Shown: piece by piece, positions 25,721 to 39,616 of the stretch | How the letters are laid out: each line of letters opens with the position of its first letter | Position numbering within the stretch: the stretch's first letter is position 1 | Assembly (NCBI GenBank): GCA_964036315.1 | Contig: OZ038510.1 | Location: forward strand, 86,844,164 to 86,908,163 | DNA from: Acanthosepion esculentum | Lineage: Eukaryota; Mollusca; Cephalopoda; Sepiida; Sepiidae | Reading direction: 5' to 3' | DNA: 64,000 nt | The notes under the pieces: model-generated | Told to the model about the DNA's origin: nothing | What the model saw: only the letters and a program-made list of their open reading frames with translations | Database searches by the model: none | Made by a program: the position numbers and the translations under genes

Positions 25721-28700
25721 GTCACAAAAGAGCCAGGAGAATTCGTCTTGTAGCTGCCTGAGATTGCTTGTAAGGCAGTTGCCACAAAAGAGTCAGGAGA
25801 AATCGGCTCGTAGCCGCCTGGGATTGCTTGGAAGGCAATTGGCACAAAAAGCCAAAAGTGTTGGGGTTGCTGCAGCCTGAGATGGCTTGTAAGGCAGTTT
25901 TCACAAACGAACCAAGAAAAGTCGGCTCGTAGCAGCCTGAAATTGCTTGTAAGGCAGTTGCCAAAAAAGAGCCAGTAGAAATCGGCTTGTAGCAGCCTGA
26001 GTTTGCTTGTAAGCCACTTTCATAGAAGAGCCAGGCGTAGTCGGCCCGTAGCATCCTGAGATTGCTTGTAAGGCAGTTCTCACAAAAGAGCCAGGAGAAT
26101 TCGTCTTGTAGAGGCCTGAGATTGCTTGTAAGGCAGTTGCCACAAAAGAGCCAGGTGAAATACGCTCGTAGCAGCCTGGGATTACTTGTAAGGCAATTGG
26201 CAAAAAAGCCAGGAGAATTGGGCTTGCTGCAGCCTGAGAATGCTTGTAAGGCTGTTGCCAAAAAAGAGCCAGGTGAAATAGGCTCGTAGCAACCATGAGA
26301 TTGCTTGTAAGGAAATTTGCACAAAGAGCCTTGGGAATTTGGCTTGCTGCAGCCTGAGATTCCTTGTAAGGCAGTTGTCACAAATGAGCCAGGAGATTTC
26401 GATTTGTAGCAAGCTGAGATTTCTTGTAAGGCAGTTGTCTCAAAAGAGACAGGCGTAGTAGTTTTGTGGCAGCCTGAGATTGCTTGAAATGCAGTTACCA
26501 CATAAGAGCAAGCAGGTGTAGTCTTGTAGCAGCCTGAGATTGCTTGAAAGGCAATTTTCACGAAATATCCAGGAGAAGCGGCTCGTAGAAGCCTGACATT
26601 GTTTTTAATGTAATTGGCACAAAAGAGCCAGGAGAAGTGGGCTTGTAGCTGCCTAAGATTGCTTGTAAGGCAGTTTTCACAAAAGAGCCAGTTGATGACG
26701 AATTGTAGCAGCCTGAGATTATGTGTAAAACAGTTGGCACAAAAGGGCCAGGCGTAGTCGTCTTGTAGCAGCCTGAGATTGCCTGTAAGGCAGTTGCCAC
26801 AAAAGAGCAAGGAGATCGATTTGTAGCAGCCTGAGATTGCTTGTAAGGGAGTTGTCATAGAAGATCCAGGCGAAGTCGGCTCGTAGCAGCCTGATATTGC
26901 TTGGAAGGCAGTTTGCACAAAAGAGGCAGGAGAAATCGACTTGTAGCAGCCGGAGAACCTTTGTAAGACAATTTTCACAAATGGCCTGGAGAAGTCGGCC
27001 CATAACAGCGGGAGATTGCTTGTAAGGGAGTTGTCAAAAAAGAGTCAGCAGGTGTAAGTTTGTAGCAGACTGAGATTGCTTGAAAGGCAATTTTCACAAA
27101 TGTGCCAGGAGAACCGGCTCGTAGAAGCCTGAGATTGCGTGTAAGGCAATTTTCACAAAAAGCCAGGAGAAACGGGCTCGTAGCTGCGTGGAATTGCTTG
27201 TAATGAAATTGGCAGAAAAATCCAGGAGAATTGGGCTTGCTGCTGTGATTGCATGTAAGGCAGTTGCTACAAAAGAGCCAGGCGTATTCGGCTTGTAGAA
27301 GCCTGAGATTGCTTGTAAGGCAGTTTTCACAAGAGAGCCAAGAGAAGTCGGCTCGGAGCAGCCTGACATTGCTTGTAAGGCAGTTGTCACAAAAGAGCCA
27401 GGAGAATTCGGCTTGTAGCAGCCTGAGATTGCTTGTAAGGCAGTTGCCACAAAAGAGCCAGAAGAAATCAGCCCGTAGCAGCCTGGGATTACTTGTGAGG
27501 CAATTGGCAAAAAAGCCAGTAGAATTAGGCTTGCTGCACCCTGAGATTGCTTGTAAGGCCAGGCGTAGACGGCTTGTAGCAGTCTGAGATTGCTTTTAAG
27601 GCATTTGTCACAAAAGGGCCAGGAGATGACGGCTCGTAGAAGCCTGAGATTGCTTTTAACCAGTTGTCACAAAAGAGCCAGGAGAATTCGGCTTGTAGCA
27701 GCCTGAGATTGCTTGAAAGGCAGTTGCCACAAAAGAGCCAGGAGAAATCCGCTAGTAGCAGCCTGGGATGGCTTGTAAGGCAATTGGCACAAAAGAGCCA
27801 GGAGATCGGCTCGTAGCAACCTGAGATTGCTTGTAAGGCAGTTGTCATAGAAGAGACAGGCTCGTAGCAGTCTGAGATTGCTTGGAAGGCAGTTGTCAGA
27901 ATAGAGGCAGGTGAAATTGGCTTGTAGCAACCTGAGATCCATTGTAAGGCAGTTATCACAAATTGCCCGATGAAGTCGGCCCACAGCAGCCTGAGATTGC
28001 TTGTAAGGCAGTTTTCACAGAAGAGCCAGCAGGTGTAGGCTTGTATCAGCCTGAGATTGTTGTAAGGCAGTTTTCACAAAAGAGCCAGGATATGTCGTTT
28101 CGTAGCAGATTGAGACTGTTTGTAAAGCAGTTGACACAAAAGAGTCAGGCGTATTCGGCGTGTAGCAGCCTGAGATTTCTTGTAAGGCAGTTTTCACAAA
28201 AGTCTTAAGAGAAATCGGATCGTAGCAGCCTGACATTGCTTGTAAGGCAGTTGTCACAAAAGAGCCAGTAGAATTCGTCTTGTAGCAGCCTGAGATTGCT
28301 TGTAAGGCAGTCGCCACAAACGAGCCTTGAGAAATCGGCTCGTAGCAGCCTGGGATTTCTTGTAAGGCAATTGACAAAAAAGCCAGGAACATTGGGCTTG
28401 CTGATGCCTGAGATTGCTTGAAAGGCAGTTGTCACGAAATAGCCAGGAGATCGATTTTTTAGAAGCCTTAGATTGCTTGTAATGCAGTTGTCTTAAAAGT
28501 GCCAGCAGGTGTAGGCTTGTAGAAGAATGAGATTGCTTGTAAGGCAATTTTCACAAATCTCCCAGGAGAACCGGCTCGTAGAATCCTAAGATTGCGTGTA
28601 AGGCACTTTCCACAAAAAGCCAGGAGAAATGGGCTCGTAGCAGCCTGAGATTGCTTGTAAGGCAGGTGTCACAAAAGAGCCAGACGTATTCGGCTTGTAG

Positions 28701-29189
28701 CAGCCTGAAATTGCTTGTAAGGCTGTTTTCACAAATGAGCCAGGAGAATTCGGTTCATAGCAGCCTCGGATTGCTTGTAAGGCAATTGTCACAAAAAGCC
28801 AGGAGAATTGGGCTTGCTGCAGCCTGAGATTCGTTGTAAGGCAGTTGTCACAAAAAGCCAGGAGAAATGGGCTCGTAGCTGCGTGGGATTGCTTGTAAGG
28901 CAATTGGCACAAAAAGCCAGGAGAATTGGCTTGCTGCAGCCTGAGATTGATTGTAAGGCATTTGTCACAAAAGAGTCAGGAGATGTCGATTTTTAGCAAC
29001 CTGAGATTGCTTGTAAGGCAGTGGTCACAAAAGAGACAGGCGTAGTCAGCTTGTAGCAGCCTGAGATTGATTTTAGCCAGTTTTGACAGAAGAGCCAGCA
29101 GGTGTGGGCTTGTATCAGCCTGAGATTGCTTGTGAGGCAGTTTTCACAAAAGAGCCAGGATATGCCGTTTTGTAGCAGCCTGAGATTAC

Positions 29190-29202
29190 TTGTAAGGGAT
29201 TT
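29190..29202. other. Junction Sat60 / Sat394 (left arm)
   Basis: Sat60 'gcctgagattacttgtaagg' passes straight into Sat394 'gggatttttcatttggtc'. Sat60 normally continues 'taaggcag' and Sat394 units normally join through 'acaggga', so 'agg' is shared. The mirror-image junction at 52561-52572 has the same breakpoint, and the first Sat394 unit on each side shares rare variants such as 'tttagagcg' and 'ccaaatgtcg'. Confidence 0.9.
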
Positions 29203-31662
29203 TTCATTTGGTCAGATAGTAAAAAGTACAGCTTTAACCATGTGCGCGGTATGTCGTCTGACAATTTAGAGCGTCCGAATTCCAGTGTGCACAATAAGAC
29301 TGCATTTCTAATTTTTCTTTTTATCGAATTCACAAAATATTGGTGTCCAAATGTCGGGAATGTCTTGCCTTATCCATAATACCAAATGTTTGTCCTACAC
29401 CTTGATAGAGTCGAGGCGAAATTCAGCGATATGGGGACTTGTGTTAGCTCATTTGCAGAAATTTTCATGCGGTCCTCAACTGGGGAATCAGTCATATTTC
29501 ACATGTTTATAACTTTTTTCCAGTAAAAGAAATATTTTCAAAATGGTTATCAATTTGTGTGCAATTATTTGATTTGTCTATGTTTACAGGGATTTTTCAT
29601 TTGGTCAGATAGTAAAAAGTACAGCTTTCACCATGTGCGCGGTATGTCGTCTGACAATTTATAGCGTCCGAATTCCAGTGTGCACAATAAGACTGCATTT
29701 CTAATTTTTCCTTTTTATCGAATCCACAAAATATTGGTGTCAAATTGTTGAGAATTTCTTGCCTTATCCATAATTACAAAGGATTGTTTCTACACCTTGA
29801 CTAGTGTCGAGGCGAAATTCAACGTGATGGGGACTTGTGTTAGCTCATTTGCGGACATTTTCATGCGGTCCTAAATTTGGAAATCAGTCATATTTCACTT
29901 GTTTATAACTTTTTTCCAGTAATAGAAATATTTTCAAAATGAGTGTAAAATTGTGTGCAAGTTTTTTATTTGTCTATGTTTACAGGGATTTTTCATTTGG
30001 TCAGATTGTAAAAAGTACAGCTTTCACCATATGCGCGGTATGTCGTCTGACAATATACAGCGTCCGAATTCCAGTGTGCACAATAAGACTGAATTTCTAA
30101 TTTTTCCTTTTATCGAATCAACAAAATATATGTTTCCAATTGTCGGGTTTTTCTTGCCTTATCCATAATCACAAATGTTTTTTCTACACCTTGAATAGAG
30201 TCGAGCCGAAATTCAACGATATGGGGACTTCTGTTAGCTCATTTGCGGAAATCTTCATGCGGCCCTAAACTGGGAAATCAGTCATATTTCACTTGTTTAT
30301 AACTTTTTTCCAGTAAAAGAAATATTTTCAAAATGGGTTTCAAATTGTGTGCAATTATTTGATTTGTCTATGTTTGCAGGGATTTTTTATTTGGTCAGAA
30401 AGTAAAAAGTACAGCTTTCACCATGTGCACTATATGTCGTCTGACAATTTACAGTGTCCGAATTCCAGTGTGCACAATAAGACTGCATTTCTAATTTTTC
30501 CTTTTCATCGAATCCACTAAATATTGGTGTCCAGTTGTCGGGTATTTCTTGCTTATCCATAATTACATAGTTTTTCTCTACACCTTGATTAGAGTCGAGG
30601 CGAAATTCAACGATATGGGGACTTGTGTTAGCTCATTTACGGAAATTTTCATGCGGCCTTAAACTGGGAAAACTGTCATAATTCACTTGTTTATAACTTT
30701 TTTCCAGTAAAAGTAATATTTTCAAAATGGGTATCAAATTGTGTGCAATTATTTGATTTGTCTATGTTTCCAGGAATTTTTCATTTCGCCAGATAGTAAA
30801 AAGTACAGCTTTCACCATTTACGCGGTATGTCGTCTGACAATTTACAGCGTCCGAATTCCAGTGTGCAAAATAAGACTGCATTTCTAATTTTTCCTTTTC
30901 ATCAAATCCACAAAATATTTGTGTCCAATTGTGGGGAATTTCTTGCCTTATCCATAATTACAAAATTTTTCATACACCTTGACTAGAGTCGAGGCGAAAT
31001 TCAACGATATGTGCACTTGTGTTAGCTCATTTGCTTAAATATTCATGCGGCCCTAAACTGGGAAATCAGTCATATTTCACGTGTTTATAACATTTATCCT
31101 GTAAAAGAAATATTTTCAAAATGGGTATCAAATTGTGTGCAATTATTTGATTTGTCTATGTTTACAGGGAGTTTTATTTTGGTCCGATAGTAAAAAGTAC
31201 AGCTTTCACAATGTGAGCGGTATGTCGTCTGACAATTTACAGCGTCCGAATTCCAGTGTGCACAATAAGACTGCATTTCTAATTTTTCCATTTTATCGAA
31301 TCCACTAAATATTGGTGTCCAATTGTCGGAAAATTCTTGCCTTATCCATAATTACAAAAAGTTTTTTTACACGTTGACTTGAGTCGAGGCGAAATTCAAA
31401 GATATGGGGACTTGTGTTATCTCATTTGCGGAAATTTTCATGCGGCCCTAAATTGTGAAATCAGTCATATTTCACTTCTTTATAACTTTTTCCCGTCAAA
31501 GAAATATTTTCAAAATGGGTATCAAATTGTGTGCAATTATTTGATTTGTCTATGTTTACAGGAATTTTGCATTTGGTCAGATAGTAAAAAGTACAGCTTT
31601 CACCATGTGCGCGGTATGTCGTCTGACAATTTACGGCGTCCGAGCATGTGCACAATATGACT
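29197..31662 (+). repeat. Sat394 tandem satellite array, left arm (~6.3 units)
   Basis: AT-rich unit of about 394 bp. The start 'ggga/ggaa' plus 'tttt' recurs at 29197, 29589, 29985, 30379, 30773, 31167 and 31561 (spacings 392-396). Anchors are 'gtaaaaagtacagctttca', 'atgtcgtctgacaattta', 'tgtgcacaataagactgc', 'atatggggacttgtgttag' and 'tcagtcatatttcac'. Short open frames of 60-95 codons occur but are not conserved in start, stop or frame between units. The last unit is truncated after about 100 bp where Sat200 begins. Confidence 0.95.
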
Positions 31663-31685
31663 GCATTCTAGGAACATCAGGCTAA
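31655..31685. other. Junction Sat394 / Sat200 (left arm)
   Basis: 'gcattcta' at 31663-31670 is compatible with both families. Sat394 reads 'ctgcatttctaat' and Sat200 reads 'cagcattctatgaac'. Just upstream, 'cgtccgagcatgtgcac' replaces the Sat394 norm 'cgtccgaattccagtg'. The mirrored junction at 46949 has the same 'gagcatgtgcac' and 'ctaggaac' variants. Confidence 0.85.
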
Positions 31686-34600
31686 AAAGATGCAATATAT
31701 AATATAATCCGGATGAAAATATGAATTCTAATGATGAATACGATGCGATCATACCCGACATGTATGTTTTGCCGCTTTTCGCCGTATAACAGACTGTTAC
31801 TTAGCAGACGCTTAATATTAATAAAAATGCATTCATTAATGTTATTTTCTGAAACTAGTGTCACAATTCTATGAACATAAAGCTTAGATGATGCAATATG
31901 TAATATTATCCGTATGAAAATCTGAATTTTAATGACGAATAGGATGCGATCATCCCCGACATGTATGTTTTGTCGCTTTTCGCCGTATAACAGACAGCTA
32001 TTTGCAGACGAATGATATTAATAAAAATGCATTCATTAATGTTATTTTCTGAAACTATTGTCAGCATTCTATTAACATCAGGCTTAGAAGATGGAATATG
32101 TAATATAATCCGGAGGAAAATCTGAATTCTAATGATGAATAGGATCCGATCATACCCGACATGCATGTTTTGTCGCTTTTCACCCTATAAGAGACAGTTA
32201 CTTAGCAGACGCTTGATATTAATAAAAATGCCTTGATTCATGTTATTTTCTGAAACCAGTGTCAGCATTCTATGAACATCAGGCATAGATGATGCAATAT
32301 GTAATATAATCCGGATGAAAGTCTGAATTATAATGATGAATAGGATGCGATCATACCCGACATGTATGTGTTGTCGCATTTCGCCGTATAACAGAGTTAC
32401 TTAGCAGACGCTTGATATTAATAAAAATGCATTCATTAATGTAATTTTCTGAAACAACTGTCAGAATTGTATGAACATCCGGCATAGATGATGCAATATG
32501 TAATATAACCCTGATGAAAATCTGAATTCTAATGATGAATAGGATGCGATCATACACGACATGTATGTTTTGTCGCTTTTCGACGTATAACTGACAGCTA
32601 CTTAGCAGACGCTTGATATTAATAAAAATGCATTCATTAATGTTATTTTCAGAAACAATGGTCCGCATTCTATGAACATCAGGCTTAGATGATGCAATAT
32701 GTAATATAATCCGGATGAAAATGTGTATTCTAATGCTGAATAGGATGCGATCATACCCGACATGTATGATTTGTCGCTTTTCGGCGTATAACAGATAGTT
32801 ATTTAGCAGACGCTTGATATTAATAAAAATGCATTCATTAATGGTATTTTCTGAAACTAGTGTCACAATTCTATGAACATCAGGCATTGATGATGTAATA
32901 TGTAATATAATCCGTATGAAAATCTGAATTCTAATGATGAATAGGATGCGATCATACCCGACATGTATGTTTTGTCGCTTTTCGCCGTATAACAGACAGA
33001 TACTAAGCAGTCGCTTGATATTAATAAAAATGCATTCATTAATGTTATTTTCTGAAACAATTGTCAGCATTGTATGAACATCAGGCTTTTATGATGCAAT
33101 TGGTCATATAATCCGTATGAAAATCTGAATTGTAATGATGAATAGTATGCGATCATTACCAGGCATGTATGTTTTGTCGCTTTTCGCCGTATAACAGACA
33201 GTCACTTAGCAGACGCTTGATATTAATAAAAATGCATTCATTCATGTTATTTTCTGAAACTAGTGTCACAATTCTATGAACATCAGGCTTAGATGATGCA
33301 ATATGTAATATAATCCGTGTGAAAATCTGAATTCTAATGATTAATAGGATGCGATCATACCCGACATGTATGTTTTGTTCCTTTTCGCCGTATATCAGAC
33401 ACTTATTTGCAGACGCTTGATATTAATAAAAATGCATTCATTAATGTCATATTCTGAAACTAGTGACACAATTCTATGAACATCAGTCTTAGATGATGCA
33501 ATATGTAATATAATCCGTGTGAAAATCTTAATTCTAATGATGAATAGGATGCGATCATAACCGATATGTATGTTTTGTCGCTTTCCGCCGTAAAAAAAAA
33601 CCGCTACATAACAAACGCTTCATATTAACAAAAATGCATTCATTAATGTTACTTTCTGAAACTAGTGTCAGGATTCTATGAACATCAGGCTTAGATGATT
33701 CAATACGTAATATAATCCGAATGAAAACCTGAATTCTAATGATGAATAGGATGCGATAAACCGACATGTATGTATTGTCGCTTTTCGCCGTATAACAGAC
33801 AGTTACTTAGCAGACGCTTGATATTTATAAAAATGCATTCATTAGTGTTATTTTCTGAAAATAGTGTCAGCATTCTAGGAAGATCAGACTTAGATGATGC
33901 ACTATGTAATATAAACCGGATGAAAATCTGAATTATAATGATGAATAGGATGCGATCATACGCGACATGTATCTTTTGTCGCTTTTCACCGTATAATAGA
34001 CAGTTACTTAGCAGACGCTTGATATTAATAAAAATGCATTCATTCATGTTATTTTCTAAACTAGTATCAGCATTCTATGAACATCAGGCATAGTTGATGC
34101 AATATGTATTATAATTCAGATGAAAATCTGAATTCTAATGATGAATAGCATCCTATCATACCCGAGATGTATATTTTTTCGCTTTTCGCCGTATAACAGA
34201 CAGTTACTTAGCAGATGCTTATATGAATAAAAATGCATTCATTAATGTTATTTTCTGAACTAGTGTCAACATTCTATGAACATCAGGCTTAGATGTTGCA
34301 ATATGTAATATAGTCTTGATGAAAATCTGACTTCTAATGATGAATAGGATTCGATCATTACCCGACATGTATGTTTTGTCGCTTTTCAACGTATAACAGA
34401 CAGTTACTTAGCAGACGCTTGCTATTAATAAAAATGCATTCATTAATGTTATTTGCTGTATTAGTGTCAGCATTCTATGAACATCAGGCTTAGATGATGC
34501 AATATGTAATATAATCCGGATGAAAATCAGAATTCTAATGATGAATAGGATTCGAAAATTACCCGACACGTTTGTTTTGTCGCATATAGCCGTATAACAA

Positions 34601-35059
34601 ACAGTTACTTAGCAGACGCATGAAATTAATAAAAATGCATTCATTAATGTTATTTTTTGAAATTGTGTCAGCATTCTAGCAACATCAGGCTTAGGTGATG
34701 CATTATGTAATATAATCCGGAAGAAAATCTGAAATCTAATGATGAAAAGGATGCGATAATTACCCGACATGTATGTTTTGTCGCTTTTCGCCGTATAACA
34801 GACAGTTACTTAGCAGACGCTTGATATTAATAAAAATGCATTCATTAATGTTATTTGCTGAATTAGTGTCAGCATCCTATAAACATCAGGCTTAGATGAT
34901 GCAATATTTAATATAATCCGGATGAAAATCTGAATTCTAATGATGAATAGGATGCGATCATACCCGACATGTATGTTTTGGCGATTTTCGGCGTATATAG
35001 ACAGTTATTTTGCAGATGCTTGCTATTAATAAAAATGCATTCATTAATGTTATTTTCTG

Positions 35060-36000
35060 AAATAGTGTCAGTATTCTATGAACATCAGCCTTAGATGATG
35101 CAATATGTAATATAATCCGGATGAAAATCTGAATTCTAATGATGAATAGGATGCGATGATTACCCGATATGTATGTTTTGTCGTATTTCGCTGTATAACA
35201 GACAGTTACTTACAAACCGATTCATATGAATATAAATGCATACATTAATGTTATTTTCTGAAATTGTGTCAATATTCTATGAACATCAGGCTCAGATGAT
35301 GCAAAATGTAATATAATCCGGATGCAAATCTGAATTCTAAAGATGAATAGGATGCGATCATTACCCGACATGTACGTTTTGTCGATTTTCGCCGTGTAAC
35401 AGACAGTTACTTAGCAGATACTTGATATTAATAAAAATGCATTCATTATTAATATTTTCTAAATGAGTGTCAGCATTCTATGAACATCTGACTTAGATGA
35501 TTAAATATGTAATATTATCCGGATGAAAATCTGAATTCTAATGATATAATAGTGTACGATCATACCCGACTTGTATGTTTTGTCGCTTTTCTCCGTATAG
35601 CAGACAGCTACATAACAGACGCTTGATATTATGGATGATGGAAAATGTAATATAATCCGTATGAAAATCTGAATTCTAATGATGAATAGGATGCGATCAT
35701 ACCCGACATGTATGTCTTGTCGCTTTTCGGCGTATAACAGAGAGTTACTTAGCAGACGCTTGATATTAATAAAAATGCATTCATTAATGTTATTTTCTGA
35801 AATAATGTCAATATTCTATGAACATCAGATTTAGATGATGCAATATGTAATATGATGCGGGTGAAAATCTCAATTCTAATGATGAATAGGATGCCATTAA
35901 TACCCGACATGTATGTTTTGTCGCTTTCCGCCGTATAACAGACAGTTACTTAGCAGACGCTTGATATTAATAAAAATGCATTCATTAATGTTATTTTCTG
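35060..36000 (+). repeat. Sat200 segmental duplicate, proximal copy
   Basis: A five-monomer series with private variants repeats at 39617-40621: 'cgatatgtatg' with 'tcgtatttcgctg', 'cttacaaaccgatt', 'gatataatagtgtacg', 'ggcgtataacagagag' and 'gatgcgggtg'. The offset is 4557 bp up to 35630. Beyond that it is 4621 bp, because 64 bp is missing here relative to the distal copy. Confidence 0.8.
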
Positions 36001-39000
36001 AAATAGTGTCAACATTCTATGAACATCAGGTTTAGATGATGCAATATGTAATATAATCCGGGTGAAAATCTGAATTCTAATGATGAATAGGATGCGAACA
36101 TTACCGAAGTGTATGTTTTGTCGCTTTTCGCCGTATAACAGACACTTACTTAGCGGACGCTTGATATAAATAAAAATGCATTCATTATTGTTATTTCCTG
36201 AAACTAGTGTCACCGTTCTATGAACATCAGGCTTAGATGATGCAATATGTAATATAATCCGGATGAAAATCTGAATTCTAATGATGAATAGGTTGCGATG
36301 ATTACCCGACATGTATGTTTTGCCGTTTTTCGCCGTATATTAGTCAGTTATTTAGCAGACAATTGATATGAATAAAAATGCATTCATTATTGTTATTTCC
36401 TGAAATTTTTTCAACATTCTATGAACATCAGGCTTAGATGATGCAATATGTAATATAATCAAGATGAAAATCTGAATTCTAATGATGAATAGGATGCGAT
36501 GATTACCCGACATGTATGTTTAGTCGCTTTTCGGCGTATAACAGACAGTTACTTAGCAGACGCTTGATATGAATAAAAATGCATACATTAATGATATTTT
36601 CTGAAATTGTGTCATCATTCTATGAACATCAGTCTTAGATGATGCAATATGTAATATAATCCGGATGAAAATCTGAATTCTAATGATGAATAGGATGCGA
36701 TGATTACCCGACATTTATGTTTTGTCGGTTTGTGCCGTATAACAGACAATTACTTAGCAGACTCTTGAAATTAAAAAAATGCGTTCATTAATGTTATTTT
36801 CTGAAACTAGTGACACAATTCTATGAACATCAGTATTACATGATGCAATATGTAATATATTCCGTGTGAAAATCTGAATTATAACGATGAATAGGTTGCG
36901 ATCATATCCGAAATGTATGTTTTGTCGCTTTTCGCCGTATAACAGACACTTATTTGCAGACGATTTATATTAATAAAAATGCATTCAATAATGTTATTTT
37001 CTGAAATTGTGTCAGCATTCTATGTACATCAGGCTTAGATGTTGCAATATGTACTATAATCCAGATGAAAATCTGACTTCTAATGATGAATAGGATGCGA
37101 ACATTACCCGACATGTATGATTTGTCTCTTTTCGCCGTGTAACAGACAGTTATTTAGCAGACGTTTGATATTTATAAAAATGCATTCATTAATTTTATTT
37201 TCTGAAATAGTGTCAGCATTCTATGGACATCAGGCGTAGATCATGCAATATGTAATAAAATCCGGATGAAAATCTGAATTCTAATGATGAATAGGATGCG
37301 ATCTTTACCCGACATGTATGTTTTGTCGCTTTTCGCCGTATAAAAGACAGTTAATTAGCAGACGCTTAATATTAATAAAAATGCTTTCATTAATGTTATA
37401 TGCTGTAATAGTCTCTACATTCTATGAACATCAGGCGTAGATGATACAATATGTAATATAATCTGGATGAAAATCTGAAATCTAATGATGAATAGGATGC
37501 GATCATTAACCGACATGTATGTTTTGTCGCTTTTCGCCGTATAACGGACAGTTACATAGCAGATTCTTGATATTAATATAAATGCATTCATTAATGTTAT
37601 TTTCTGAAACTAGTGTCTGCATTCTATGAACATCAGGCTTAGATAACGCAATATGTAATATAATCCGGATGGAAATCTGAATTCTAATGATGAAAAGGAT
37701 GCGATCATTACCCGACATGTATGTTTTGTCGCTTTTCGCCGTATAACAGACATTTACTTAGCAGACGCTTGATATATATAAAAATGCATTAATCAATGTT
37801 ATTTTCTGAAATTGTGTCAGCATTCTATGTACATCAGACTTAGATTATGCAATATGTAATATAATCCGGGAGAAAATCTGAATTCTAATGATGAATAGGA
37901 AGCAATCATACCCGACATGTATGTTTTGTCGCTTTTCGCCGTATAACAGACAGTTAATTAGCAGACTCTTGATATTAATATAAATGCTTTCATTAATGTT
38001 ATTTTCTGAAACTAGTGTCAGCATTTTATGAACATCAGGCTTACATGATGCAATATGTAATATAATCCGGATGAAAATCTGAATTCTAATGATGAATACG
38101 ATGCGATCAATACCCGACATATATGTTTTGTCGCTTTTCGCCGTATAACAGACAGTAACTTAGCAGATGCTTGATATGAATAAAAATGCATTAATTAATG
38201 TTATTGTCTGAAATTGTGTCAGCATTTTATGAACATCAGGCTTAGCTGATGCAATATGTAATATAATCCGGATGAAAATCTGAATTCTAATGATGAATAG
38301 GATGCGATCATAACCCGACATGTATGTTTTGTCGCTTTTCGCCGTATAACAGACAGTTAATTAGAGGACGCTTGATATGAATAAAAATGAATTCATTAAT
38401 GTTACTTTCTGAAATTGTGTCAGCATTCTATGTACATCAGGCTTAGATGATGCAATATGTACTATAATCCCAATGAAAATCTGACTTCTAATGATGAATA
38501 GGATGCGAACATTACCCGACATGTATGATTTGTCTCTTTTCGCCTTATAACAGACAGTTACTTAACAGACGCATGATATTTATAAAAATGCATTCATTAA
38601 TTTTATTTTCTGAAATAGTGTCAGCATTCTATGAACATCAGGCTTAGATCATGCAATATGTAATATAATACGGATGAAAATATGAATTCTAATGATGAAT
38701 AGAATGCGATAATTACCCGACATGTATGTTTTGTCGCTTTTCGCCGTATAAGAGACAGTTATTTAGCAGACTCTTGATATTAATATAATTGCATTCATTA
38801 ATTTTATTTTCTGAACTAGGGTCAGCATTCTATGAACATCAGGCTTATATGATGCAATATGTAATATAATCCTTATGAAAATCTGAATGCTAATGATGAA
38901 TAGGATGCGATCATTACCCGACATGTATGTTTTGTCGCTTTTCGCCGAATAACAGACAGTTACATAGCAGACGCTTGATATTAATAAAATTGCATTTTAA

Positions 39001-39616
39001 TGTGATTTTCTGAAATAGTGTTAGCATTCAATGAACATCAGGATTAGATGATGCAATATGTAATATAATCAGGGATGAAAATCTGAATTCTAATAATGAA
39101 TAGGATGCTATCATTACCCGACATGTATGTTTGTCGCATTTCGCCGAATAACAGACAGTTACTTAGCAGACGCTTTATATTAATAAAAATCCATTCATTA
39201 ATGTTATTTGCTGAAATAGTGTGAGCATTCTATGAAAATCAGGCTTAGATGATGCAACATCTAATATAATCCGGATGCAAATCTTAATTCTAATGAAGAA
39301 TATGATGCGATCATTACCTGACATGTATTTTTGGTCGCTTTTCGCCGTATAACAGACAGTTACTTAGCAGAGGCTGGATATTAATAAAAATGCATTCAGT
39401 AATGTTATTTTCTGAAATAGTGTCAACATTTTATGAACATCTGGTTTAGATGATGCAATATGTAATATAATCCGGATGAAAATCTGAATTCTAATGATGA
39501 ATAGGTTGCGATGATTACCCGACATGTATGTTTTGTCGCTTTTCGCCGTATAACAGACAGTTACTTAGCAGACGCTTGATATTAATAAAAATGCATTCAT
39601 TAATGTTATTTTCTGA

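Larger units (their letters stand above)
15407..29196 (+). repeat. Sat60 tandem satellite array, left block (60 bp unit)
   Basis: About 13.8 kb, or about 230 units, of a 60 bp repeat. Anchors are 'cctgagattgcttgtaagg', 'cagttttcacaaaagagcc' and 'aggagaattcggcttgtag'. Several sub-variants alternate: 'ttggcacaaaaagtcagg', 'gtcgatttgtagcgg', 'gtcggctcgtagcagcc'. The unit length is a multiple of three. In the consensus all three minus-strand frames and one plus-strand frame lack stops, which yields 20-residue periodic translations, for example up to 418 codons at 25722-26978 on the minus strand. I do not call these genes. Units between about 26400 and 28100 are more irregular, with partial units and small deletions. 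Confidence 0.97.

Noticed and set aside
25722..26978. 418-codon minus-strand frame with a 20-residue repeat in Sat60
   Set aside because: The 60 bp unit keeps frame and the consensus lacks antisense stops. Sequence drifts as expected for satellite monomers and no non-repetitive domain is present.
15407..29196. CRISPR-like pattern of short regularly spaced repeats
   Set aside because: Whole 60 bp units are homologous, with no unique spacers between conserved repeats. It is a satellite.
29197..31662. Terminal inverted repeats or target-site duplications marking Sat394 as an intact transposon
   Set aside because: No inverted ends or flanking duplications were found at unit or array borders.
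32351..33070. 239-codon minus-strand frame in Sat200
   Set aside because: 67-residue periodic translation where several consecutive units happen to be 201 bp. It is disrupted elsewhere by unit-length changes.
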